Source: Desemzia sp045528445
GTDB lineage: Bacteria; Bacillota; Bacilli; Lactobacillales; Carnobacteriaceae
Direction: 5' to 3'
Assembly (NCBI RefSeq): GCF_045528445.1
Contig: NZ_JBGQQU010000014.1
Span: 1 to 64,000, forward strand
DNA: 64,000 nucleotides
The notes below the pieces were generated by a model, which worked only from the letters and a program-made list of their open reading frames with translations, was not told where the DNA came from and searched no databases. Position numbers and translations under genes: made by a program. This document shows, piece by piece, positions 1 to 8,212 of this stretch (positions within the stretch are counted from its first letter, which is position 1; each line of letters opens with the position of its first letter).

Positions 1-20
1 CATAAGTTGGGTCCTTTTTA

Positions 21-608
21 TTGGTCTTGGATAAGTCATCCAAGTTCAGTATAAAGGACTTTTTTGCATATTGGAATAGGATACATAACATTGTGAAACA
101 TATTATGTTTCATGCAACACTAGTGAAAACAAATGAAATAATTGAAACTGAAAAGAATAAGTATTTTAAAAAAATGAAACAAAAATCTGCTGATTATGAC
201 ATGAAAATCAGCAATGCATTGAAGTTTTTAGAAATAGAAGGTGAAACTATTACTGACGAAAAAGCTTTCTTAATTTTGAAAGATTTTATGGGTGATGATG
301 AGACAATACATTTATTCAAAAATGTCATTGAAAAACAACTTACGCCAATGAATGCATACCGGATTAATAGCTTCAAGAAAACCTTTAGTAAATTCAATGA
401 GAGAGAGGCTCTTTTAAATACATTTGGAGAACTGGAATCAACGGCCAAAGATTTGTTCATTCGTCCATTAACAAAACAAAATTCATCTATATTGCGTGAT
501 CAAGAATTTGTTTCTAAATACATGGCGGGTTATGCAGATATTGCGGATCCATTAGCCTTAGTTAATTTAGCTGAGATTGTAGAAAATTTAGTGCCTGAAG
601 ATAACTAA
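21..608 (+). CDS. Hypothetical protein, probable phage tail-region gene (5' end uncertain)
   Basis: An open frame of about 195 codons, acidic and lysine-rich, with no signal peptide or membrane segment and no family I recognise. The frame has a stop at 3-5 and its first usable start is a TTG at 21 with no convincing ribosome binding site; an ATG lies at 105. Its place just upstream of three small genes and a tape measure gene is where Siphoviridae-like phages keep tail assembly chaperones, which are often made by a programmed frameshift from the preceding gene. The lack of a good start would fit a frameshifted downstream half, but the upstream gene is outside the window. Function unassigned. 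Confidence 0.5.
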   Translation: MVLDKSSKFSIKDFFAYWNRIHNIVKHIMFHATLVKTNEIIETEKNKYFKKMKQKSADYDMKISNALKFLEIEGETITDEKAFLILKDFMGDDETIHLFKNVIEKQLTPMNAYRINSFKKTFSKFNEREALLNTFGELESTAKDLFIRPLTKQNSSILRDQEFVSKYMAGYADIADPLALVNLAEIVENLVPEDN

Positions 609-629
609 ACATATTGATTGGATTGATTA

Positions 630-1256
630 ATGTTGAATGAAAGATATGGTTATATTATACATGTGCTTAATAATTGGAAATTATACTCAGAAAGTTTAGA
701 AGAATTAGATCGGATAAATTTATACACTCTTTATGATGCATTTGAAGTTCTAAACCTAAATGAAGAAAGATATTTATATGATGTGTACTTCTTGGGTATG
801 TCATTCCTAAAAGAGTTTAGCGACAGCTACCAAATCTCATATTTAGATATTTTGGAAAAAATGACAAAAGCTATTGAAAACCATATGGAATATATAAATT
901 ATATTGATAAATTAAAGGAGAAAAAAGCAATAGAAAGGAGAAGAAGGAGAAGAAGGGCATTAGCTAAAGTATTAATGAATGAAGCGAAGACATATTTGAC
1001 ACCACTCAAGGACTTAAACGGCCCAGTCGTGGATCAATGGGAATATATAATACCGATAGAAAAGATAATTGATGAGTTACAGGCTTTCAAACATAGGTAT
1101 GTTTTGAAAGCTAGATATATATCAAATCAGTTCATGAAGGAAATAAGTATAGATTTGAAATGTGATATTCGAAAAGTAAGCAAAATTCATGATGAGGCAC
1201 TAAAAGAATTCGCCGAAATATTACGTCGAGAAAAAGAAGGTTATCAAAATGAATAA
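630..1256 (+). CDS. Hypothetical phage-region protein with arginine tract
   Basis: A 208-residue, highly charged, probably helical protein. It has a run of seven arginines near residue 105 following a Lys/Glu-rich helix, which suggests nucleic acid or acidic-surface contact, but no named domain is recognised. The ATG at 630 has only a weak ribosome binding site. The 3' end overlaps the next gene by 8 nt, so it is in the same transcription unit as the two small paralogues and the tape measure gene. Very AT-rich, like the rest of the phage block. Role unknown. Confidence 0.55.
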   Translation: MLNERYGYIIHVLNNWKLYSESLEELDRINLYTLYDAFEVLNLNEERYLYDVYFLGMSFLKEFSDSYQISYLDILEKMTKAIENHMEYINYIDKLKEKKAIERRRRRRRALAKVLMNEAKTYLTPLKDLNGPVVDQWEYIIPIEKIIDELQAFKHRYVLKARYISNQFMKEISIDLKCDIRKVSKIHDEALKEFAEILRREKEGYQNE

Positions 1257-1695
1257 GAATATTGAAGTAATAAATGAACATCTTTGGTTAGTAAACTTTC
1301 AGCATTTGGACCAGGGATATATTTCCGAATTGAAAGATGTGAGTAAAAATCACACTGATTATAAAATCATTACCAAAGAAGGAACCTTGATATTGGATAA
1401 GGCCTACAAAGAAGGTTCTGAACTAGTTCCGATTTTTATTTATGTGATGAATCTTGACGATAAACGATTAAGGGAAAACCAAGCTTTTAAATCATTTTTA
1501 GCCGAAAGTAATCCTAAAATAGAAAACTGGGATGAAAAACTAATGAATACCTATATTGGTTACCATCATTTAGAAGCAGCACAAAAAATGTTCAATGAAA
1601 TTTCCGTACTCGAACAAACTAGACGGAAAGTAAAAAAAGAGTACAAAAAAAGGTCTAAATCGTTCATTAGAAAGCTTTTTAACCGGAAAGGGTGA
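1249..1695 (+). CDS. Hypothetical phage-region protein, paralogue of the next gene
   Basis: A 148-residue protein of unknown function. Its N-terminus (IEVINEHLWLVNFQHLD) and its C-terminal segment (HHLEAAQKMFNEI then a Lys/Arg-rich tail) match the corresponding parts of the gene that follows, so the two are tandem paralogues. It overlaps the upstream gene by 8 nt and the downstream one by 4 nt, implying translational coupling. No signal peptide, membrane segment or catalytic motif is visible. Its position between the presumptive chaperone region and the tape measure gene suggests a tail accessory role; this is inferred from context only. Confidence 0.55.
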   Translation: MNKNIEVINEHLWLVNFQHLDQGYISELKDVSKNHTDYKIITKEGTLILDKAYKEGSELVPIFIYVMNLDDKRLRENQAFKSFLAESNPKIENWDEKLMNTYIGYHHLEAAQKMFNEISVLEQTRRKVKKEYKKRSKSFIRKLFNRKG

Positions 1696-2093
1696 ATCAC
1701 TTGCTAAAGATATTGAACCACCTCTATGTGGTTAATTTTGATGAATTAGACATAATTCCTGAAGAAAGGAAAGAACTCTTTTATTATATGGAATCGAATG
1801 GAACAGTATTCATCAATAATAAAGAAAAAAGCTTTATTGGGAGTACGCGAATCATGAAATATCTGATGTTGCAGCCCAAACAATCTTTTGATAATAAATA
1901 CATGTTTTATGAGTTTTTGAAAAACTATTATCCAGAACACAAAAGTAATCGTCACCATTCTTTTTGGGAAGAATTTATTATCGAAAATAATCATCAAGCG
2001 GCTGAACATGTATTTAACCGTTTATGCACCTTTGAATTAAAAAGAAGAATATTAGTAAAAAATTATAGAAGCAATAAATTACTGAAAAGGTAG
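1692..2093 (+). CDS. Hypothetical phage-region protein, second paralogue
   Basis: A 133-residue protein starting at a GTG whose last two bases belong to the preceding TGA stop (GTGA overlap). The N-terminal segment LLKILNHLYVVNFDELD and the C-terminal NHQAAEHVFNRLCTFELKRR resemble the same regions of the preceding gene; the middle has diverged. It ends one base before the GTG/ATG region of the tape measure gene. No known domain. The pair arose by duplication; their function is not known to me. Confidence 0.55.
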   Translation: MNHLLKILNHLYVVNFDELDIIPEERKELFYYMESNGTVFINNKEKSFIGSTRIMKYLMLQPKQSFDNKYMFYEFLKNYYPEHKSNRHHSFWEEFIIENNHQAAEHVFNRLCTFELKRRILVKNYRSNKLLKR

Positions 2094-2102
2094 GTGGAAA
2101 AA

Positions 2103-5100
2103 ATGGCACACATAGGAACAACGTTAGAAATATATGATCAAATGAGTTCTCCTCTGCAAAGTATAACAAGTTCACTATATACTGCTGTAAATGCTTTTGA
2201 AGATATGCAAGGTGTAGCGAATAATGCATTTGACAATACAAATTACGACAATATCCGGAGTGAATTAGATAATGTAACCAAATCATTTTCTAAGATGCGT
2301 GAAAATATAGCACAAGATTTACCTCCACTTGATATTCCCGTACCAGAACCAGTGATCGTTCCTATTGAATGGGATGTAAGTGAAGTAGAGGTTTATAAAA
2401 CAAGTGGAATAGAAAGATTTCAACAAGAAGTTGGCTCTACTAACACTATGCTTAGTAATCTGGCCAATACTCAATCTGATATAGCTAGCCGAGCAGCAAC
2501 CATGGATATACTCCCATATGACGCGGTAAATGATTTAGGTATGATGAGTAATCGAATAAGCGACATCCAAACGCAAATTCAATATTTGGAACAGAATCCA
2601 GTAGATTTAGATATTAATTTGGTCAATAATCAACTTGAAACATTGAGACGTTCTTTACAACAAGCTGAAATGCAACAGAATGAATTAAATGAAGCTATGC
2701 AGCGTATGGATGCCGTAGACGCCAATCAAGCGTATAAGAAGCTGAATACCACCATTAGTGGAACAGAACGCTACCTAAGAGATAATATCGATACACAAGA
2801 CCAATTCAATAAAGAGATAAGAGCTGGAACCAGTGAAGCGAGTAATCTAGGTAGGACATTAGGTAGGGCTGTAGCAACCTATTTAACATTACAATCAGCC
2901 GGTTCAATATTGAACTTGTCGGATGAACTTACTCAAACCAATGCACGATTAGGTTTGATGAATGATGGTTTACAAACCACTAAAGAGTTGCAAGATTTGA
3001 TCTTCTTAGCGGCACAACGTTCAAGAGGTGAATATATGGGTATGGCTGACACAGTGGCCAAACTTGGACAACGTGCAGGTGATGCATTTGATAATACCCA
3101 ACAAGTTTTGGCTTTTGCTGAAACCTTAAATAAAGCCTTTGTTGTAGCTGGAGCAAGTCAAGAAGAAGTTTCAAGCGCAACACTCCAATTGACACAAGCT
3201 TTAGGTTCTGGAGTGTTACGTGGTGAAGAATTAAATGCAGTATTTGAAGCTGCACCAAATATTATTCAAACGATTGCAGCCTATATTGATGAACCTATCG
3301 GTAAGATTCGTGAAATGGCTTCAGAAGGTCAAATTACTGCTGAAATCGTTAAGAATGCCATGTTGAGCGCTACTGATGCGATTAATGCCGATTTTGAAAA
3401 AATGCCGATGACATTTAGTCAAATTTGGCAAGGTTTCAAAAATAATGCATTGATGGCTTTTCAACCGGTGCTACAAAGGTTAAATCAATTGGCAAATACA
3501 CCAGCATTTCAAAATTTTGTGAATAACGGAATTCAAGCCGTTGCTGTACTTGCATCTGTCGTGATGGCTGCATTTCAAGGCATGATCACCGCAGGTCAAT
3601 TTGTTGCTGATAATTGGGGAATGATTGGTCCAGCAATTTACGGTATAGCGGCAGCACTTGGATTTTATATGGGTGTTTTAGCCGTTTACAAAACAGCTTT
3701 GGCTATTACTGCAGGAATTGAAGCCGTATCGGCAGTAATTAAAGGTGTTCATGCAGCGGCAAGTTTCTTACAAGCAGGGAATACGTGGGCAGCTACAGCA
3801 GCCCAATACGGATTGAACGCGGCATTATTAGCAAGTCCAATTACTTGGGTGATTTTAGGTATTATCGCAATTATTGCGGTTCTTTATGCAGTAGTTGGAG
3901 CAATCAACCACTTTGCCGGTACTTCCATAAGTGCAACCGGAGTTGTAGCCGGAGCCTTTGCAATAATGGGAACGATTATTTGGAATATCCTAATCGCTAT
4001 TGTGAATATTGGAATTGCTACAATTGAATTATTCGTTAACGTATGGAATATGGGAATTTGGGCATTAAAATTAGCCTTCATTGGATTAGCTTTAATAGTG
4101 GCCGTAATCCTAGATGTCATTCTATCAATCGGTATTTCAATTGCTGCATTATTTGTGAATATTTGGAATATGGGAATTTGGTTAATTCAGATGGCCTTTT
4201 TCGGATTACTCACATTAGTATTCATTATTTTGGATTCTTTATTAAATATGGGAATCTCAACGGCTGAATTTTTCGCCAACGCATGGAATTTTGGTCTATG
4301 GGCCGTCCAGATGGGCTTCATTGGATTTAATATCTTAGCACTTAGTATTTTAGACGGTATCTTAAATGCGGGTATCAGTTCAGCAGAGTTTTTTGCAAAT
4401 GCTTGGAATTCTGGAGTTTATAGTATTCAAAATGCGTTTTATCATATGGCAATTTTTGCATCGAAAGCCATGCAAGCAGCAGGAAGTGGAGCGATTGGGT
4501 TAGTCAATGTTGTTCTTAGTGCTATTTCATCTATTATTAATACAGCCGTCAGCGGATTAAATGGTCTGATTGGTATGGCAAACATGATTCCAGGTGTTAA
4601 TGTCGGCGCAATCGGAACAGTTGATTTACAAGTTGGATCAGGTGTTCAAGGTATGGTCGATAATATAGGTGCTAGTTTGTCTGCTCCAACTAAAGCAGAA
4701 ACTGTATCACTCGATCGTTCTAATTTAGCTGGGAATTACAAAAATTCAGTAGATGTTCCATCTATGCCGGAAATGACTCAATTCGATCGTTCAAACCTTA
4801 CAAAAGGTTTCTTAAATGGTGTAGATGTTCCTAAAATGCCAGAAACTGTTATGTTTGACACACCAAATATTACCAAAGACTTTCTATCCAATGTTGAACT
4901 TCCTAAGATGCCAGAAACAATCATGTTTGACAAATTAGATTATAAGAGTCTCGAAGATGCACATGCTGCTGGGTATGAATGGGGCGAAAACTTAGCTGAA
5001 AATGTCAAGAACTTTGACTTAATGGAAATGCTTGGTTTCGATATGCCAGACACCCCAACTGAAGCAGATTATGCGGATATGTTGGATAAGTTAGGTTCAG

Positions 5101-5492
5101 GAAATATTCCAACCTTAGAAGAAATGGGTGGAATACCTGGTGCAGAAAATGGAAGTGGTGGAGCTGGAGATCTAGGTGTAGCAGCAGATGACAAAACTGG
5201 TGGAGCCGGAAGTGGTAGTGGTTCAGCAGAAGATGATTTGAAAGACATCGCTGACAATACAGATGATATGAAAGATTCTCTGGGCATGACTCAAGAAGAT
5301 TTGAAATATTTACGTGATTTAGCTGCAAGAAGCATTGTTAATCGTCATACTACTAACCATGACATCAACGTAAATCTTGGTGGAGTAAATAATACCGTGA
5401 ATAAAGAACAAGATTTAGATGGTGTCGTAGATTATATTGTTGGTGGTTTGGAAGATGCTATGAGGAAATCAGCGGAAGGGGTGCATGACTAA
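2103..5492 (+). CDS. Phage tail tape measure protein
   Basis: About 1,129 residues. The ATG at 2103 is chosen over an in-frame GTG at 2094 because AGGTGG lies 6 nt before it. Tape measure proteins set tail length and help DNA ejection. Residues around 245-450 form a typical tape-measure N-terminal domain (LGRTLGRAVATYLTL, then LTQTNARLGLMNDGL, QLTQALGSGVLRGEELNA and SEGQITAEIVKNAM). A central hydrophobic stretch contains about 3.6 copies of a 40-residue repeat carrying FxNxWNxG, followed by three 24-residue repeats around VDVPKMPET and a Gly/Ser/Ala-rich linker. The gene is intact although the genes that should follow it are missing. The family is clear; whether it is still expressed is unknown. 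Confidence 0.9.
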   Translation: MAHIGTTLEIYDQMSSPLQSITSSLYTAVNAFEDMQGVANNAFDNTNYDNIRSELDNVTKSFSKMRENIAQDLPPLDIPVPEPVIVPIEWDVSEVEVYKTSGIERFQQEVGSTNTMLSNLANTQSDIASRAATMDILPYDAVNDLGMMSNRISDIQTQIQYLEQNPVDLDINLVNNQLETLRRSLQQAEMQQNELNEAMQRMDAVDANQAYKKLNTTISGTERYLRDNIDTQDQFNKEIRAGTSEASNLGRTLGRAVATYLTLQSAGSILNLSDELTQTNARLGLMNDGLQTTKELQDLIFLAAQRSRGEYMGMADTVAKLGQRAGDAFDNTQQVLAFAETLNKAFVVAGASQEEVSSATLQLTQALGSGVLRGEELNAVFEAAPNIIQTIAAYIDEPIGKIREMASEGQITAEIVKNAMLSATDAINADFEKMPMTFSQIWQGFKNNALMAFQPVLQRLNQLANTPAFQNFVNNGIQAVAVLASVVMAAFQGMITAGQFVADNWGMIGPAIYGIAAALGFYMGVLAVYKTALAITAGIEAVSAVIKGVHAAASFLQAGNTWAATAAQYGLNAALLASPITWVILGIIAIIAVLYAVVGAINHFAGTSISATGVVAGAFAIMGTIIWNILIAIVNIGIATIELFVNVWNMGIWALKLAFIGLALIVAVILDVILSIGISIAALFVNIWNMGIWLIQMAFFGLLTLVFIILDSLLNMGISTAEFFANAWNFGLWAVQMGFIGFNILALSILDGILNAGISSAEFFANAWNSGVYSIQNAFYHMAIFASKAMQAAGSGAIGLVNVVLSAISSIINTAVSGLNGLIGMANMIPGVNVGAIGTVDLQVGSGVQGMVDNIGASLSAPTKAETVSLDRSNLAGNYKNSVDVPSMPEMTQFDRSNLTKGFLNGVDVPKMPETVMFDTPNITKDFLSNVELPKMPETIMFDKLDYKSLEDAHAAGYEWGENLAENVKNFDLMEMLGFDMPDTPTEADYADMLDKLGSGNIPTLEEMGGIPGAENGSGGAGDLGVAADDKTGGAGSGSGSAEDDLKDIADNTDDMKDSLGMTQEDLKYLRDLAARSIVNRHTTNHDINVNLGGVNNTVNKEQDLDGVVDYIVGGLEDAMRKSAEGVHD

Positions 5493-5530
5493 TGGCACAT
5501 TATTTTTATTTGGATAAAATAATGGATTAA
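5492..5530 (+). pseudogene. Stump of the next phage tail gene (first 12 codons)
   Basis: Directly after the tape measure stop (TAATG overlap) a frame encodes MAHYFYLDKIMD and then stops. Phage genes after the tape measure in Firmicute PBSX-like tails often begin with a closely similar MxYxFYLDKxLLP segment, so this looks like the 5' end of that gene joined to unrelated sequence by a deletion. It marks the broken edge of the prophage. Confidence 0.55.
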
Positions 5531-5534
5531 AGGG

Positions 5535-5562
5535 AAAGCCTTCACAGGCTTTCTTTTCTTTC
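5535..5562 (+). terminator. Rho-independent terminator after the phage block
   Basis: Stem AAAGCC/GGCTTT with a 6-nt loop followed by a pyrimidine-rich T tract. It directly follows the truncated tail gene. Confidence 0.6.
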
Positions 5563-5611
5563 TTATGTAATTAGTTTACAATGAATTTAAAAGACGACAG
5601 AGGGTGGTTGA

Positions 5612-6010
5612 ATGTCCTTCTCAAGACAACTCAAGAAACGGATGATTGAATTAGAACTCACACAAAATGATTTGGTAAAATTGACTGGTATTGGTAAATC
5701 ATCCATTAGTCAGTATGTATCTGGAAAGAATACACCTTCAGATAAAAATTTAAAAATCCTTGCAGCTGTTTTGAATGTTCTAGTTTCTTATTTTAGGCTA
5801 GAAAATGATAAAAATATGGAAGACCCTAAGAATGGAAATATTCCAATATCTATTGCAGCAAAGAAACTTGGTAAATCAGAACAATTTGTAAGAGTTGGTT
5901 TACAACGAGGTATGTTTGATTTTGGGTATGCTGTAAAAATGAGTAGTAAATTCACTTATCATATTTCACCAAAGAAGTTCTATGATTATATAGGTTTAAT
6001 TCAAAAATAA
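5612..6010 (+). CDS. Phage-type XRE/Cro-CI family regulator
   Basis: A 132-residue DNA-binding protein. Residues 5-60 are a Cro/CI helix-turn-helix (LTQNDLVKLTGIGKSSISQYVSGK). The C-terminal half (ISIAAKKLGKSEQFVRVGLQRG) looks like a second small DNA-binding fold of the excisionase/MerR-like kind often fused to such repressors in Gram-positive prophages. The ATG follows a good AGAGGGTGG site. No integrase or partner regulator is nearby, so it seems to be an orphan left after prophage decay. Target unknown. Confidence 0.75.
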   Translation: MSFSRQLKKRMIELELTQNDLVKLTGIGKSSISQYVSGKNTPSDKNLKILAAVLNVLVSYFRLENDKNMEDPKNGNIPISIAAKKLGKSEQFVRVGLQRGMFDFGYAVKMSSKFTYHISPKKFYDYIGLIQK

Positions 6011-6147
6011 ACCGGACACAAATCGTACAGAAAAAATTAAATAAGCTTATTTTTTAGAAATAATATGAATAATATAGATACTAAAAACCATTGAAATCAG
6101 CGTTATACATTAGAAGAAATAAACTTATGATTGAGTGGGAATAATGG

Positions 6148-6195
6148 AAAAAAGACCGACTAACCTTTATTTAAAAGGCTTTTTCGGTCTTTTTA
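6148..6195 (+). terminator. Rho-independent terminator
   Basis: Outer stem AAAAAGACCGA/TCGGTCTTTTT with an inner AACCTTT/AAAGG stem, ending in a T run. It probably ends the regulator transcript. Confidence 0.65.
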
Positions 6196-6406
6196 TTTTA
6201 CTCTGAATCTGGTTTGTTCCTATCATTTATTTAATTATTACCTCTCACAATCTATTTAAGAAATTAAAGGCACTTAGATGGCTTTTATAAAAAACGAAAT
6301 TTGTGTAAAGGATATAGATGTATCTAAGAGATCTTAAACCCGTATTAAACGGTTAAGTATAATTATGATAATACTTTATGATAATATCGCTTAAACTAAT
6401 AAAAGT

Positions 6407-6436
6407 TTTACATTAATGTTAGAATAATTATATAAT
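6407..6436 (+). promoter_or_regulatory. SigA-type promoter of the 53-residue membrane protein gene
   Basis: TTTACA (6407-6412), an 18-nt spacer and a perfect TATAAT (6431-6436), about 40 nt before the small ORF start. Confidence 0.55.
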
Positions 6437-6478
6437 GAAGCATTTTTTTCTAATCTCGATAATAAGGAGAGATGATCA

Positions 6479-6640
6479 ATGTTAAAATATATAACCGCTA
6501 GCGGAATTGCTCTCAGTGTCCTGTTTGTCTTATCGGAAATAGGTGTCAACGTATTTGAGAATATGATAAAGACTAAGAGAGAAGCAGGAGTTCCAATAAA
6601 AATTCAAATAATGAATGCATTAAAAAACAGACAAGGATAA
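6479..6640 (+). CDS. Small single-pass membrane protein, unknown
   Basis: A 53-codon gene with ATG at 6479 preceded by AAGGAGAG. Residues about 5-19 (ITASGIALSVLFVLS) form a short hydrophobic segment; the rest is a basic, probably cytosolic tail ending KNRQG. A consensus promoter lies upstream and a perfect 12-bp terminator stem overlaps the last codons, so it is a stand-alone transcription unit. The size and shape would suit a toxin, a membrane regulatory peptide or a small holin-like protein, but there is no sequence evidence for any of these. Function unknown. Confidence 0.6.
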   Translation: MLKYITASGIALSVLFVLSEIGVNVFENMIKTKREAGVPIKIQIMNALKNRQG

Positions 6641-6659
6641 AAATGCTTGTCTGTTTTTT
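6624..6659 (+). terminator. Terminator overlapping the end of the small ORF
   Basis: A perfect 12-bp stem, arms 6624-6635 and 6646-6657, running into a T tract. The 5' arm lies inside the last codons of the 53-residue gene. Confidence 0.8.
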
Positions 6660-6792
6660 AGTGCATTCACTTGTTTATTAAACCCCGCTAAAGATAATTT
6701 TTCGTGGACTTGATCCATATTGAGCTTTTCCTTATGTTCCATCTCATATCTTAAGGTTACAAAGCTTTTTAACGTAGTTTAGGCAGAATTTG

Positions 6793-6864
6793 CCCATCCT
6801 CCATAGGTGGGTGATGAATGCCTATCGGTATGATGATTGCCGTTGGCAACTCTCATACGGATAG
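6793..6864. other. Structured intergenic element of unknown role
   Basis: The 6641-6994 gap contains two adjacent inverted repeats: CCCATCCT/AGGTGGG (6793-6811) and a longer imperfect one with 20-nt arms at 6822-6841 and 6845-6864 around a 3-nt loop. No T tract follows, so it is not an ordinary terminator. Nothing else is recognised in the gap. Confidence 0.35.
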
Positions 6865-6994
6865 TATAAAGTTGAGTGTCTCCTTATTTGTCCTGTGTTA
6901 TAATTAGGCTATATAAGAAATGAGCGGATAAAAGATGGTGTCTCATGAGTAAAAATCTCTAATGAAGAATCTTTTTTGAATTGAAAGTAGTTTA

Positions 6995-7396
6995 TTAACC
7001 AAACCAAATAGCTCTTTCCCTATCAGAACTTTCCTTCGAATCAGAGGCATGAACAGTATTTTCAGACATACTTAGTCCATAAAGAGCACGAATCGTATTA
7101 TCTGGTGAATTTTCTGGATCAGTTGTTCCATTCAATGATCGTACTCGACTGATGGCATTTTCACCTTCTAAGACTAAGGCAACTAATGGACTTCTGGTAA
7201 GGTAAGCAACCAAACGATTAAAAAACTGTTTTCCAGTATGTTCTGCATAATGCTTTTCTGCTAAATTTGTAGAGGCTTTTATTAATTTCATATCCACAAC
7301 TTTTAAACCGTTTCTCTCATATTCGACTAAAATACTCCCAATTAGATTTCGTTCTACTGCATCTGGTTTGAGCAATACAAGCGTTTTTTCTGACAT
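6995..7396 (-). CDS. ndk: Nucleoside diphosphate kinase
   Basis: 133 residues, slightly shorter than the usual 135-150. Ndk moves the gamma phosphate of ATP to other nucleoside diphosphates through a phosphohistidine in the cytosol. Visible are LVLLKPDAVERNLIG with the conserved Lys10, the nucleotide-binding RSLNGTTDPENSPDNTIR region and the catalytic His116 in NTVHASDS. A strong AAGGAGG site precedes the ATG. It is a single-gene unit facing away from the neighbouring oxidoreductase gene. Identification is secure. Confidence 0.95.
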   Translation of the reverse strand: MSEKTLVLLKPDAVERNLIGSILVEYERNGLKVVDMKLIKASTNLAEKHYAEHTGKQFFNRLVAYLTRSPLVALVLEGENAISRVRSLNGTTDPENSPDNTIRALYGLSMSENTVHASDSKESSDRERAIWFG

Positions 7397-7571
7397 TTCT
7401 GAACATCCTCCTTAGAAGTGTAGTTACTAAGAGTTTAACACGTTCTGAATTTTTTAGTTAGAAAGAGATTGAATTGCAATAAGTATTGCAGATACATAAA
7501 TATAGAGAGAACGGGTTTATGAATTTACGGAAACTCTTTTTAAGGTTTTTCGATGCAAACTTATGCAGTCG

Positions 7572-7613
7572 TTGATCCAGATCAATACGGAATAATTTAA
7601 AATAAGATAAAAT
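7572..7613 (+). promoter_or_regulatory. FNR-type box and promoter before the oxidoreductase gene
   Basis: TTGATCCAGATCAA (7572-7585) has perfect FNR half-sites (TTGAT-N4-ATCAA). Its centre is 29.5 nt before the first base of a TAAAAT -10 (7608-7613), which puts it near -41.5, the class II activator position. The box before acd has the same geometry. Confidence 0.65.
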
Positions 7614-7675
7614 GGATTTCTACATCAACAGCGGAGAGTTGTGTTCTACCTGTTGCAAGAAGGAGGAAAAGCAGT

Positions 7676-8101
7676 ATGGAAGTAATGGAAGAGTACATAA
7701 GAATTCTGAAGGCACAAAATTATTTAGCATTAGCAACATCGGTCGAAGGAACGCCTAATGTGAGGATCGTCAATTATTATCCTGATCCATTGCAACAAAA
7801 TATTCTTTACATTCGAACGAATAAAAACAAATCAAAAGTAAAAGAATTTCAGCTAAATCCATGTATATCTTTTACTACTATTATTAAAGACCGTTATGAA
7901 TACATACGTGTTCACAATGCTCGTGTGGTAAAGTGTGAGGATTACCAAGAAGAAGGAATTAAGTCTGCTTTTTTAGAAAAGGATCCAAAATTCATAGAAA
8001 AGATGGGTAAAGAAAATAGCCCTTATCTTTACGCTATTATTTTTGAACATGCGTTTCTAACGTTGAATCCTGTGGATCCAGCTTTAAAAATACAATTTTA
8101 A
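7676..8101 (+). CDS. Pyridoxamine 5'-phosphate oxidase-like (FMN split-barrel) protein
   Basis: 141 residues with the small split-barrel flavin fold seen in PNPOx-like proteins: LKAQNYLALATSVEGTPNVRIVNYY at the N-terminus, then ILYIRTNKNKSKVKEFQLNP and a central VHNARVVKCEDYQ strand. Members bind FMN, F420 or heme and act as small reductases or stress proteins; the substrate cannot be read from sequence. ATG at 7676 is placed 9 nt after AAGGAGG. The FNR-type box upstream and the FNR-like regulator gene just downstream suggest expression under oxygen limitation. It is monocistronic, with a hairpin after the stop. Confidence 0.75.
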   Translation: MEVMEEYIRILKAQNYLALATSVEGTPNVRIVNYYPDPLQQNILYIRTNKNKSKVKEFQLNPCISFTTIIKDRYEYIRVHNARVVKCEDYQEEGIKSAFLEKDPKFIEKMGKENSPYLYAIIFEHAFLTLNPVDPALKIQF

Positions 8102-8109
8102 AAATAAAA

Positions 8110-8158
8110 ACTACTCTGGAAATCCTTTTTCAATCTATACCGGATTCTCTAGAGTAGT
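8110..8158 (+). terminator. Hairpin terminator after the split-barrel gene
   Basis: Arms ACTACTCT/AGAGTAGT with an internal AAATCC/GGATT helix. It lies between convergent genes and may serve both strands. Confidence 0.5.
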
Positions 8159-8212
8159 GTGTTGGTTTTCTTTAGAAGATTTTTCTGTTGGTAAAGAGGA
8201 AAAGGATATGCA

